DNA of 64,000 nucleotides, from contig CP054180.1 in NCBI GenBank assembly GCA_015709635.1, positions 1,054,001 to 1,118,000 on the forward strand, read 5' to 3'. The translations under genes and the position numbers were made by a program. Below, in pieces: positions 15,348-23,951 of the stretch. The DNA comes from Gammaproteobacteria bacterium (GTDB lineage: Bacteria > Pseudomonadota > Gammaproteobacteria > Burkholderiales > Nitrosomonadaceae). The first letter of the stretch is position 1. Every line of letters begins with the position of its first letter. The notes under the pieces were generated by a model. That model made no database searches. It had not been told where the DNA came from and saw only the letters and a list, made by a program, of their open reading frames with translations.

Positions 15348-17786
15348 ATGCCAATCATACCCCTAGACCCATCACACTTACGTATCACCATCACGCCCGA
15401 TTCACTGGGATTTTCCGATACTTCCGAATTGTTGCAGCAAACGCTGTCCTGGATCGGGCAGGAGCGGGCGGAAGTGGCCGTGCGTTTTGGTCTTGGCATG
15501 ATGCAGCCGGATTATCATCTGTTTGTGCTGGGAGAAGCAGGCTCCGGGCGTTTCTCCCTGTTGCAGCAGGCGATGAGGACAGCCGCGGCCGGCAGGCCGG
15601 TGCCGCCGGATTTATGTTATCTGTACAATTTCATCACACCGGAAAAGCCGCTGGCCTTGCGTTTGTCCGCCGGACAAGGGCGTTTGCTGCGGCAGGCCAT
15701 GCAGCAACTGGCAAAATCGCTACCAACCGAGATCACGCAATGCCTGAGCGGACAGGATTTCAAGATCAAGAGTGATCGCATCGAGAAAAAATTTAAAACC
15801 GAGACGAGTCAGGCTTACAAAAAGCTGGATAAATTCGCGGAATCGCTGCGTTTCACGATTCACCGCGAGGACGAGCAAATTGTCTTCACTTTGCTGGATG
15901 AGAAAAGTGAAATTTTGACGGCGGAAAATTTATTGAAGCTGCCGAAGCCGCGTAGACTGGAAATAGAACAAGCGGAGTTGGCGTTGCGTGAAGCGATCGC
16001 TGTGTATTTCGAGGAATTCAAGCAGGCTGAAAAAGAAAAAAATACAGCACTGACGGCATTGCAGCGCCGCATCGTTCAGCCATTGTTGAATTCTGCACTA
16101 CAGAAAATTATGGCAGAACAGCAGAAACCGATACAAAAGGAGCGATTAAAAACTTTTTTCGAACAAGTGGAAACGGATATTCTCGATAATCTGGCGTTGT
16201 TTGAAACGGATACTATCGATGAAGAGAAACGGCAGACGGAGCTGAACCGGTTGTTTTCCCGTTATCAGATCAATCTCGTGGCGGATAACGCTGATTTGCA
16301 GGGCGCGCCGGTTATCATCGAAGACAATCCGTCAACATATGCTTTGTTTGGCAGTATCGACTACCAGTTTGAGAATGGCAAACTGAAAACCGATTTCATG
16401 CGCATACGCGTCGGCAGCTTGTTGAAAGCGCATGGCGGCTTCTTGATGTTGCATCTGGATGATGTGCTGACGGACAGTGGCTTGTGGATGAAACTGCGGC
16501 GCTTCTTGCGCAGCAAACGGCTGCAAATTGAGGAACCCGGCTCGGCGTGGGCTTCCAATAATCCGGCTTCTCTTGAACCCGAAGCGGTCGAAGTCAATGT
16601 CAAAATCATTCTGATCGGATCGCGCGAAGAATATTATGAATTACAGGAAATCGATCCGGAATTTATGCGCCGTTTTCGCGTGAAAGTGGATTTTGCCGCG
16701 AGCTTCTCCGCCAGTGCGGACACTTACCGGGCCTCGGCGGTGTTCGTGGCGCACGCTTGCGATGCGGCAGAATTACCGCACTTTTCAGCGGCTGCCGTGG
16801 CGCGTTTGCTGGAAGAATCGCACCGCGAAGTGGAAGATCAAAAACGTCAGAGTGCAATTTTTGCCCGCACCGAGATGTTATTGCTGGAAAGCGCCGCACT
16901 ATGCCACGCGCGTCGCGGCCATATCGTGGAAGTGGCGGATGTGGCGGCGGCGTTGCAAGCACGCGATTGGCGCCATAATTATCCCGATTTGCGCTTGCAG
17001 GAAGCAATTACCGAGGGTGAAATAGCCATTGCATTGCAGGGTGCGGCAGTGGGGCAGATCAATGCACTGACGCAGATCGATTTGGGGGATCATCGTTTTG
17101 GTACACCGGTGCGGGTCACGGCACGCACTTTTGCCGGTGAAGACGGTGTGCTCAATATCGCCCGCGAAGTCGACATGTCCGGACCGATTCACGATAAAGG
17201 CATGTTGATATTGCAGCAGTTCCTGACCGGATTGTTTGCGTATATGGCGCCGCTGGCGTTGAGCGCATCGATTGTTTTTGAGCAGGAATACACCGGTATC
17301 GAAGGGGACTCGGCTTCTTGCGCGGAATTTTACGCCTTGTTGTCGGCCTTGGCGGAATTACCGCTGAAACAGAGCATTGCCGTGACCGGTGCCTTGAATC
17401 AATATGGCGAGGTGCTGCCGGTTGGCGGCATTAATGACAAAATCGAAGGTTATTTCAAATTGTGTGAAAAAACGGGGTTGACCGGTGAGCAAGGCGTGCT
17501 GATTCCCTCTCTGAACCGCCAACACTTGATGCTGGATCACAATATCATCGCGGCGGTGGAAAAAGGATTGTTTGCCATTTACACGATGGAGCATGTTACA
17601 GAAGGGCTGGAATTACTGACCGACCTGCCGTCCGGAGCCACTGAGCCGGAGCGGATGAGCGGTTATTCCTCCGATACCGTGCTGGGGCATGCGCAGAAAA
17701 CATTGCTGATTTTCCGCCGTGCTTGCCAATTAACGCAACATCCGAAAACCGAGCACCGGCGCTTACCATCCCGTTCGGAAAAATAA
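15348..17786 (+). CDS. Lon-related ATP-dependent protease (LonB/LonC-like, cytosolic)
   Basis: 812 residues from the ATG at 15348, where homologues typically start with MP-x-PL; a TTG at 15309 would add 13 residues. The N-terminal ATPase has a P-loop-like FVLGEAGSGRFSLL in which the usual Lys is Arg, a variation I believe common in this Lon-related group. A charged coiled coil (about 160-275) is inserted in the ATPase. The C-terminal peptidase has the Lon dyad: Ser in EGDSASCAEFYALLSAL (about 654) and Lys in VGGINDKIEGYF (about 697). It should degrade damaged or regulatory proteins. The downstream CDF gene starts 2 bp after its stop. 15050-15347 upstream holds no gene. Confidence 0.88.
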   Translation: MPIIPLDPSHLRITITPDSLGFSDTSELLQQTLSWIGQERAEVAVRFGLGMMQPDYHLFVLGEAGSGRFSLLQQAMRTAAAGRPVPPDLCYLYNFITPEKPLALRLSAGQGRLLRQAMQQLAKSLPTEITQCLSGQDFKIKSDRIEKKFKTETSQAYKKLDKFAESLRFTIHREDEQIVFTLLDEKSEILTAENLLKLPKPRRLEIEQAELALREAIAVYFEEFKQAEKEKNTALTALQRRIVQPLLNSALQKIMAEQQKPIQKERLKTFFEQVETDILDNLALFETDTIDEEKRQTELNRLFSRYQINLVADNADLQGAPVIIEDNPSTYALFGSIDYQFENGKLKTDFMRIRVGSLLKAHGGFLMLHLDDVLTDSGLWMKLRRFLRSKRLQIEEPGSAWASNNPASLEPEAVEVNVKIILIGSREEYYELQEIDPEFMRRFRVKVDFAASFSASADTYRASAVFVAHACDAAELPHFSAAAVARLLEESHREVEDQKRQSAIFARTEMLLLESAALCHARRGHIVEVADVAAALQARDWRHNYPDLRLQEAITEGEIAIALQGAAVGQINALTQIDLGDHRFGTPVRVTARTFAGEDGVLNIAREVDMSGPIHDKGMLILQQFLTGLFAYMAPLALSASIVFEQEYTGIEGDSASCAEFYALLSALAELPLKQSIAVTGALNQYGEVLPVGGINDKIEGYFKLCEKTGLTGEQGVLIPSLNRQHLMLDHNIIAAVEKGLFAIYTMEHVTEGLELLTDLPSGATEPERMSGYSSDTVLGHAQKTLLIFRRACQLTQHPKTEHRRLPSRSEK

Positions 17787-17788
17787 CC

Positions 17789-18943
17789 GTGAATTTATTT
17801 CCGGATCCATCGCATCAGCAGCGCTACCGGGAGGTGCGCAGGGTCACCTTGGTCGGGTCGGCGGTGGATTTCGTATTGGGGGTCGCCAAAATCATCGTGG
17901 GGTGGTTTGCCAATTCGCAAGCGTTGATCGCCGATGGCATCCATTCGCTATCCGATTTGCTGACCGGCTTTATCGTGCTTTACGCCGCCAAGCATGCGCA
18001 TAAAAGCGCGGATGAAATTCATCCGTACGGTTACGGACGGATTGAAACGCTGGCAACGGTCAGCCTCGGTATCGTGCTGATCAGCGTGGCGATCGGTATT
18101 GCGTATGAAGCGATCAAGCGGTTGAACGATCCGGCGGTCGTGCTAGATTTTACTACGGTGGCATTGCTGGTTGCATTGCTGTCGGTGATTTCCAAAGAAT
18201 GGGTTTACCGTTATACGATATCGGCTGCGCGGCGTTTACGTTCGGATTTGCTGACAGCCAGCGCCTGGCATAGCCGCTCCGACGCTTTTTCATCGGTTGT
18301 GGTGCTGATCGGCATTAGCGGTGTGATGCTCGGATATCCGTATTGGGATGCGGTGGCGGCGGTGGTGGTGGCTGCCATGATCGCCAAGATCGGCTCCAGC
18401 CTGGTGCGTTCGAGTACGCTCGAGTTGATCGATGTGGCGCTGGATCCCGACAAAGTCAGTGCAATCCGCCGGCATATTCATGCGGTCAAAGGCGTGCGTT
18501 CGATCCATACGCTCAGAACGCGGAAAAGCGCCGGTAACGCTTTTGTCGATGTGCATATCCAGGTCGATCCTCGCCTCAGCGTATCGGAAGGCCATCAGAT
18601 TGGTGACAGCGTGCGGCGGCGCTTGCTGCAACAAGTCACCGAAGTTACCGACGTGACCGTGCATATCGATCCGGAAAATGATGAACGCGGCTCGCCTTGT
18701 CATGATCTGCCTTTGCGTGAACAGGTCATCGCTGAACTTAAGCAACGCTGGCCGCAATTGCCGGTTGATGCGGTTGAGGCGGTGACATTGCACTATTTGG
18801 CCGGTGCGATTGATGTGGAACTGGATTTGCCGATCGGAATTCTGCAGGGTATCGATGAAGCGAAACATCTGGTGCAAGAACTGAAACAAGCCGTTTCGGT
18901 ACTGCCCTATATCAACACTGTGCACGTGCGGTTCCGGGTCTAG
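17789..18943 (+). CDS. Cation diffusion facilitator (CDF) metal transporter
   Basis: 384 residues from a GTG at 17789, directly after the Lon-related stop; a TTG at 17723 inside that gene would add 22 residues. Six membrane segments, with the metal-binding motifs ADGIHSLSDLL in helix 2 and AWHSRSDAFSS in helix 5, both HxxxD, the pattern usual for zinc exporters. The C-terminal domain is longer than usual: after the normal dimerisation domain (ending DVTVHIDPEND) there is a second ferredoxin-like repeat (LREQVIAELKQRW...VHVRFRV). It should export Zn2+ or a related divalent ion using protons. Likely co-transcribed with the protease. Metal choice is inference. Confidence 0.88.
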   Translation: MNLFPDPSHQQRYREVRRVTLVGSAVDFVLGVAKIIVGWFANSQALIADGIHSLSDLLTGFIVLYAAKHAHKSADEIHPYGYGRIETLATVSLGIVLISVAIGIAYEAIKRLNDPAVVLDFTTVALLVALLSVISKEWVYRYTISAARRLRSDLLTASAWHSRSDAFSSVVVLIGISGVMLGYPYWDAVAAVVVAAMIAKIGSSLVRSSTLELIDVALDPDKVSAIRRHIHAVKGVRSIHTLRTRKSAGNAFVDVHIQVDPRLSVSEGHQIGDSVRRRLLQQVTEVTDVTVHIDPENDERGSPCHDLPLREQVIAELKQRWPQLPVDAVEAVTLHYLAGAIDVELDLPIGILQGIDEAKHLVQELKQAVSVLPYINTVHVRFRV

Positions 18944-19285
18944 CGGTTTGCGTATCGACCGAAGTTGCATGCTCTGCAATCAAGATCGCTGCTTGGGTCA
19001 TATTATTTCAATTTTTTGATTAATATAATATGTATTGCCCATTAAAGAATCCGGGGCATTTGATCGTAGTTCTACGCTACGTTCAACATGTTCTTGCGAA
19101 ACCGGAGAAGTGAATCAATTAATATCAAGAAACACGCAAAATGCCGTATTAGTTATTGAAATTTATAATAAAATGAATGGAAGTTGTGAATGAAGCGGCA
19201 GTATGGTTAGCAAAAATGGAAAAATTATACGCACCTCAATAAAAAAAAGAATGGGGAATAAGGATTGAAGGCACGCGAAATTTCT
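18944..19285. other. Intergenic region before the diguanylate cyclase gene
   Basis: 342 bp, AT-rich in the middle, no credible gene. TATAAT-like hexamers at 19024-19029 and 19164-19169 could be -10 boxes for the cyclase gene, but no good -35 partner is visible. Confidence 0.4.
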
Positions 19286-21097
19286 ATGAAACAAGATATC
19301 AAAGATACCAATTTAAATCCTTCCGTGATTGCACGCGAAACGTTGAAGCAGCTTGCCATACTTAAAATTTCGCCGACACCGGATAATTATCACAAACTGT
19401 ACGATCAGATTGCGGGCAATCCGGAAAATCAAATTTCAGCCATTACCGCAAAATTGCTGAGCGAATTGGCAAAGGAATTTCCACGCCACACGCCGCCGTT
19501 GCTGAATTGCGCCAATAACCTGGAAGAGGCGGTGAGTGAGAAAAACTGGTCAAAGTACAAAGCCGCCCTGATTAAATTCATCAGCAATGAAATCGCAGCC
19601 GGAGAAATTCCGCTGGTTCCCGTGCAGGTAAAGACCAAATCCGCAATACCGTGGGGTGAAACGATCGGAAATCTGTTTGCCGAACTGGATCGCAACCAAG
19701 CCGTATCTGTGGTTGAAAAGAAACGGAACAGCTTCCGGCAAGTTTTGCACGGATTCGCAAACGATTCCGAATTATTGCATGACCAATTATCGGTTTTGCT
19801 GGATTCGTGGAAAGCCCCAATGCCGGAGCCTCAAGAACAGATCGGCGATGACCGGAATGAAGTGTCATTGCCGGCGGTAAAGCCAGAATACGCGCATGGC
19901 AGCTATACCGGTCAGCTTCTGGATTTACTCGCGCAGATGCTGGAAAACGTTATCGCCAATCAAATCAGTAATAAGATTCTGGCGGAAGAAGCGCGATCAT
20001 TGGCGCTTCAAGTGCGGGAAATCAAAGATAAGCCGGAAATGGAGCAATTTGTTGTTCGTTTTCAGCAGTTCTGTGTTCGATTGGAATTGTCGAAACAAGG
20101 CGATGCCAGCTTGCAGCAAGGCTTGCTGAAGTTATTGAACCTGTTGATGGACAGTACTGGTGAATTGTTATCGGAAGATCAGTGGATTAAAAGTCAGCTT
20201 GCCAAGTTGAAAGAGACCATGGCGCGGCCTTTGGATATGCAAATCGTCGCCCGAGCGGAGCAATATCTGGCAGAAATCGTGCAACGGCAGGAAGTAGTAA
20301 AGAATAGTTTAAGTAAAGCCAGGGTAACGATGCGGCAAATGGTTACTTCGCTGATCTCCAATCTGGAAGAACTATCGGATGCGACCGGCGATTATCAGCA
20401 GAAACTGGAGGGTTACGCGAAAAGAATCAATGAAGCTGACGACATTGACGAAATCAATCAGCTACTTGCCGAAATCATGCAAGAGACCCAGAAAGTACAG
20501 AAAAATGTGCTGAATTACCGTAATGATCTGATCACTGCACGAGCGGAAGCCGAAACGGCGCAAAGTCAAATCAATCTGCTTGAAACCCAATTGCAGGAAA
20601 TGGGTGAGAAAGTGCATGAAGACCACCTGACCGGCATACTGAACCGGCGCGGGTTTGATAATGCCTACCAGCGTGAAGCATCATTCGCCACACGCAACCA
20701 TACGCCATTGTGTTTTGCATTACTGGATATTGATAATTTCAAGCAATTGAATGATACCCACGGACATCATGTGGGCGATAACGCCTTGCGGCATTTGGTG
20801 GATGCGGTCAAAGAAACGGTACGGCGGGAAGATGTCGTATCGCGCTACGGCGGTGAGGAATTTGTAATCCTGCTGCCCAATACCGGATTAAAGGAAGCGG
20901 TCCAAGCCATATCCAGAATCCGCCGCTTCATGACCAAGAAGTTCTTTTTGCATGACAATAACCGGCTATTAATTACGTTCAGTGCCGGCGTCGCGCAGTT
21001 TAATCCGGGAGAATCGCAAGAAGATCTTTTTAAGCGCGCCGATGAGGCATTGTATCGCGCTAAGAAGAACGGCAAGAATCAGGTTGTTGCTGCATAA
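19286..21097 (+). CDS. GGDEF diguanylate cyclase with long coiled-coil sensor region
   Basis: 603 residues from the ATG at 19286; a TTG at 19265 is an alternative. The C-terminal 165 residues form a GGDEF domain with DHLTGILNRRGF, the active-site loop RYGGEEF (about 519) and an inhibitory I-site RRED five residues before it, so product feedback is expected. It makes cyclic di-GMP from two GTP. The N-terminal part (PSVIARETLKQLAILKISPTPDNY) is a helical domain found in a group of cytosolic betaproteobacterial cyclases, followed by coiled coils; no membrane segment. Ligand or partner of the sensor region unknown. Monocistronic. Confidence 0.88.
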   Translation: MKQDIKDTNLNPSVIARETLKQLAILKISPTPDNYHKLYDQIAGNPENQISAITAKLLSELAKEFPRHTPPLLNCANNLEEAVSEKNWSKYKAALIKFISNEIAAGEIPLVPVQVKTKSAIPWGETIGNLFAELDRNQAVSVVEKKRNSFRQVLHGFANDSELLHDQLSVLLDSWKAPMPEPQEQIGDDRNEVSLPAVKPEYAHGSYTGQLLDLLAQMLENVIANQISNKILAEEARSLALQVREIKDKPEMEQFVVRFQQFCVRLELSKQGDASLQQGLLKLLNLLMDSTGELLSEDQWIKSQLAKLKETMARPLDMQIVARAEQYLAEIVQRQEVVKNSLSKARVTMRQMVTSLISNLEELSDATGDYQQKLEGYAKRINEADDIDEINQLLAEIMQETQKVQKNVLNYRNDLITARAEAETAQSQINLLETQLQEMGEKVHEDHLTGILNRRGFDNAYQREASFATRNHTPLCFALLDIDNFKQLNDTHGHHVGDNALRHLVDAVKETVRREDVVSRYGGEEFVILLPNTGLKEAVQAISRIRRFMTKKFFLHDNNRLLITFSAGVAQFNPGESQEDLFKRADEALYRAKKNGKNQVVAA

Positions 21098-21154
21098 GTC
21101 TGCGATCATCGATTAAATCGTCCCTCAGTGCCCAAAATTTGCACGTGGATGCGC

Positions 21155-21185
21155 TTGTATGCTTGGCAAATTTGACTGATATAAT
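21155..21185 (+). promoter_or_regulatory. Possible sigma-70 promoter
   Basis: TTGTAT (21155-21160) and a perfect TATAAT (21180-21185) with a 19-bp spacer, 33 bp before the ATG of the gene at 21218. The -10 is strong, the -35 and spacing are imperfect. Confidence 0.4.
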
Positions 21186-21217
21186 CCAAGCCTTTGCATA
21201 CCGGATAAATAAAAGTC

Positions 21218-21820
21218 ATGCCAACCCAATCCAAATTTTCCGCTCGCAAGTTTCAGTTTGCACTTTTGATTGCGGTGATATCTGCTTTTATTGCATTTGG
21301 TTTGCTGTACCGTACCAGTTCGCAAGGAGATTTTTCCGATACGTATCCCAAAGGTTTTCGCGGTGGTGCCTGCACGATAGAATCGGAAGCGCTCATTATC
21401 GGTTACTCCGGTTACTATCTTCCTAAAGACTACGAGTCTCCGGATGACCTCCGCTCGCCGCATGTGCCGGTACAATGCGGCAAAATACCCGAACCGGCAT
21501 CGCTCAATATTTCGATTGATCTACTGTATCCCGAGTCGGCGCGCGATTTTTCATTAGCGCTGCGTTTGGTAAAACTTGACATCGATGAAAAAAAGGAAAA
21601 TCAGCGGGAGCATCCGATCATGTCGGTGCCCGCGCGGCAGCATCCGTCGGGTGTGATTACAGTGGCATTTAAACTGAGCGAGCTGGGGCAGTATATTTTG
21701 TATCTGGAAGGGAAAAATACCGAGAATGCCGATTTGCAAGTGAAAATCCCGATGCAGGTAGGGCTGGATTGGAAAAATCATCTTCGCAATGCGCTATCGC
21801 CGTTGCTGAAAAGAGATTGA
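21218..21820 (+). CDS. Membrane-anchored periplasmic protein of unknown function
   Basis: 200 residues I do not recognise. One N-terminal membrane anchor (FALLIAVISAFIAFGLLY, about 14-31) with a positively charged cytosolic end, then a periplasmic domain of about 165 residues. Two Cys (GGACTIES and VQCGKIPE) could form a disulphide. The second half has alternating hydrophobic strands (LNISIDLLYP, FSLALRLVKLDI, GVITVAFKLSELGQYILYLEG) as in an immunoglobulin-like sandwich. A similar architecture (single anchor plus beta-sandwich) is seen in the protein at 22655. Preceded by a possible promoter at 21155. Confidence 0.65.
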   Translation: MPTQSKFSARKFQFALLIAVISAFIAFGLLYRTSSQGDFSDTYPKGFRGGACTIESEALIIGYSGYYLPKDYESPDDLRSPHVPVQCGKIPEPASLNISIDLLYPESARDFSLALRLVKLDIDEKKENQREHPIMSVPARQHPSGVITVAFKLSELGQYILYLEGKNTENADLQVKIPMQVGLDWKNHLRNALSPLLKRD

Positions 21821-21948
21821 CAGTCTTGATGCCATCTGCCGTTATTTCGGCTGGATCGGCATCTACCGTATCCGACATATTGTTACGTGTACCTAAAAAA
21901 AGCGTGCTGCGTGCCGCTAATGGCTGTAAACATAGAGAGGAGAATTTT

Positions 21949-22152
21949 ATGGACATCAATGGTATAGCAGGTATGGCAACCGCAATGGCTGAATCCAGCA
22001 CAAACCAGGCAGTCGGAATAGCGGTTCTGAAAAAAGCGATGGATGTGAATGCTGCAGGTGCATTGGCCTTGATTGAAGCACTGCCTGATGCGAATCAATC
22101 CGCTGCCAATCTGCCGCCGCATTTGGGGCAGAATATCAATCTCACGGCTTAA
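21949..22152 (+). CDS. YjfB family putative motility protein
   Basis: 67 residues. The real start is the ATG at 21949 behind GAGAGGAG; upstream codons in the same frame overlap the previous gene and are not credible. The protein is a short amphipathic helix pair rich in Ala, matching the YjfB family (MDINGIAGMATAM...NQAVGIAVLKKAMD). Family name comes from a Bacillus gene of the motility regulon; function is unknown. No flagellar gene is nearby. It is followed by a strong terminator at 22172. Confidence 0.75.
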   Translation: MDINGIAGMATAMAESSTNQAVGIAVLKKAMDVNAAGALALIEALPDANQSAANLPPHLGQNINLTA

Positions 22153-22171
22153 CTGTATCTTTTTCGTTTGC

Positions 22172-22206
22172 AAAACAGCGCTACTTCGGTAGCGCTGTTT
22201 TATTAT
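22172..22206 (+). terminator. Strong rho-independent terminator with UUCG loop
   Basis: AAAACAGCGCTAC and GTAGCGCTGTTTT form a perfect 13-bp stem closed by TTCG, followed by ATTAT. Ends the YjfB transcript, 20 bp after its stop. Confidence 0.9.
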
Positions 22207-22280
22207 GGATCATGCATTTCTCCGGATGACTTGCCGTTTGCAGGCTATTTCCAAAAGCTTCAAAAGTGATATTTTAATCT

Positions 22281-22434
22281 CTGCGGGTTCAATTCCCCGC
22301 TGCTTGCGGCGGGGTGCTTTATTTCTGCAGGCTCAATTCCCCGCCCTTGGAGACGAAAGCTGGTTGAAAACCAGCAAATTGAGGAGCGCACAGTTAATAC
22401 CCTGCCGCAAGCAGCGGGGTGCTTTATTCTCGGG
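22281..22434. repeat. Cluster of GC-rich palindromic repeats
   Basis: Three related units occur within 154 bp: TTCAATTCCCCGCTGCTTGCGGCGGGGTGCTTTATT (22288-22323), a partial CTCAATTCCCCGCCC (22332-22346), and CCGCAAGCAGCGGGGTGCTTTATT (22404-22427). Each full unit can fold (CCCCGC with GCGGGG) and two share the tail CGGGGTGCTTTATT. This resembles REP-type intergenic repeats. The remainder of 22207-22627 has no credible gene; the open frame across it is a repeat artefact. Confidence 0.6.
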
Positions 22435-22567
22435 CGGTATTGCAGCACAAATCATCATCCGTTACTCGAATCTGACTGACGTGATCTGGAACGGTCAAAG
22501 CAAAGAAATTCTGAACAACCGGACTGTTCCTTGATCCAACCTGAGTACTAGATAGCTAGTGCAACCT

Positions 22568-22598
22568 CTCCCGCGGCTCTGCAAGCGGACTGCGGGAG
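22568..22598. other. Hairpin in leader of the gene at 22655
   Basis: CTCCCGC and GCGGGAG pair around a 17-nt loop, 57 bp before the start codon. It could be an mRNA leader hairpin; no T run follows on the plus strand. Confidence 0.35.
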
Positions 22599-22654
22599 TA
22601 AAAAAACTAAGCTGAATTTCAGCCATTATGGATCAAAAAGTAGAGGAGGTTTGT

Positions 22655-23209
22655 ATGATAGGACAAGTTATAAAAATATGGGCTTCAGCAGCCATGCTAT
22701 CCGTAGCGCTTTATTCCGGCCTAGCCGCTGCCCATGGAAAAGTAAATTTGGAAGCGGATATTTGTATGCGCAATGTGTCCGGCAGTATGGTTCATCTGAG
22801 TACCTATCAACCGCAGTACGATCCGGAAGCCGAGTACTGTACCGAGATTCCCAAGGAAGGTGAAACGTTGTGGGTTCTGGACCTGGTCGACCAAGCGCTG
22901 CGTGACATGCCGATCGTCGTTAAAATTGTAAGAGGCACCGGACAGGCATTAAGCGATACGGTAGCAACGCTGCATTCCACCAATCATGCGAACGGCACCA
23001 TTAAAGGCGAATTCAATCTGGATCCAGGGCAATATACGTTATTTGTCACGGGCGAAGGTGTTCCGCCGCTGCATTATGAGTATCCGTTGCGGATACAAGT
23101 GACTAACTATCAGGATCTGTTCATCAAAGCGGTACCCTATATCATTACATTCTTGTTGCTTGCGCTGTTTACCGACCGGTTGTTGAAGCGGCGTCAACAT
23201 GCGGAGTGA
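22655..23209 (+). CDS. Periplasmic protein with mature N-terminal His and C-terminal membrane anchor
   Basis: 184 residues from the ATG at 22655, chosen for the strong site GAGGAGG upstream. Signal peptide ends LAAA before His27, so the mature chain starts HGKVNLEADIC. The body is a beta-sandwich type sequence with two Cys (ADIC and AEYC) and a final hydrophobic helix (VPYIITFLLLALF) followed by a basic tail, giving one periplasmic domain anchored at its C terminus. A mature His start plus a C-terminal helix recalls copper proteins of the CopC/PmoD kind, but no family-specific motif confirms it. Single gene; an upstream hairpin at 22568. Confidence 0.65.
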   Translation: MIGQVIKIWASAAMLSVALYSGLAAAHGKVNLEADICMRNVSGSMVHLSTYQPQYDPEAEYCTEIPKEGETLWVLDLVDQALRDMPIVVKIVRGTGQALSDTVATLHSTNHANGTIKGEFNLDPGQYTLFVTGEGVPPLHYEYPLRIQVTNYQDLFIKAVPYIITFLLLALFTDRLLKRRQHAE

Positions 23210-23347
23210 ATGATCGTATTTTATTCTGTTGATATTACTGCACTTCTCTGTAACAACGAGTACAAAAATAGATCGTACCCATTGTGCAGCACTGGGGAAT
23301 TCGCTTTAGTAGCTGAGTAGCAATCACAGCACCATGAGGGAGAAAGT

Positions 23348-23382
23348 CAGTGGCTTGTCAGGAGGTTGATGACAAGCCACTG
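23348..23382 (-). terminator. Terminator of the minus-strand pair 23390-24392
   Basis: CAGTGGCTTGTCA and TGACAAGCCACTG form a perfect 13-bp stem with a 9-nt loop, 8 bp after the stop at 23390. The T tract on the minus strand is weak. Confidence 0.65.
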
Positions 23383-23389
23383 ATGAAAA

Positions 23390-23935
23390 CTAACGCAGAG
23401 GTGGAGGTGGCGGATTGCCTGCCGGTGGCGGTGGTGGAATAAAATTGCCCGGTTGTGTGATCGGTCTCCTGTTCGCAGTACTACCACTCGACGGATTATT
23501 GATGATCCGGCCATCGACCGGAACGCGATGACCCATGGCGTACATGCACTGAACATAGCTATTGTCGTAGCGTTGCTGGCTGGAGTAACCTGAAGCTGCC
23601 GCGGTATTTGATCCCAATAAGCTGCCGGCCAGCAAGCCGATTCCAGCTCCAACCGCGGCACCTTGACCTCCTCCCAGTGCTGCACCGGCTGCGGCGCCAA
23701 GCCCCGTGCCAATGGCCGCGCTTTCCATACCGCTCATCCGCGATGCTTGCCGCGGCGTTTTGCCGTCGACTTGCTCGTACGCATATTGCTTACATGCCAA
23801 TTCATCCGAGCGGAATTGATCGAAGTTTTTTCCGGAGCCCGGCAAGGCCATGACGCTGGGGCCGGTTGGCAGATGCACGCAAGCCGTCAACCAGCCGGTG
23901 ATAGCGACGATAATTAGATTTCTTAATATGCGCAT
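23390..23935 (-). CDS. Glycine-zipper lipoprotein
   Basis: 181 residues. The ATG at 23935 opens a lipoprotein leader with lipobox-like LTAC. The middle holds a glycine-zipper segment (AAIGTGLGAAAGAALGGGQG and onward, about 75-105), as in outer-membrane-associated lipoproteins with GxxxG helices. The C terminus is Pro-rich (PPPPPAGNPPPPP). Before the zipper lies DELACKQYAYEQV, a short motif with a Cys seen in this protein type. It starts 16 bp after the stop of the His-rich gene, so the two form an operon. Function unknown; envelope structure is the likely setting. Confidence 0.75.
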   Translation of the reverse strand: MRILRNLIIVAITGWLTACVHLPTGPSVMALPGSGKNFDQFRSDELACKQYAYEQVDGKTPRQASRMSGMESAAIGTGLGAAAGAALGGGQGAAVGAGIGLLAGSLLGSNTAAASGYSSQQRYDNSYVQCMYAMGHRVPVDGRIINNPSSGSTANRRPITQPGNFIPPPPPAGNPPPPPLR

Positions 23936-23951
23936 GTTGGGTCTCTTGATG

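Noticed and set aside
22205..22534. 109-codon frame over the palindromic repeats
   Set aside because: Composition follows the repeats; no ribosome site and no recognisable protein.
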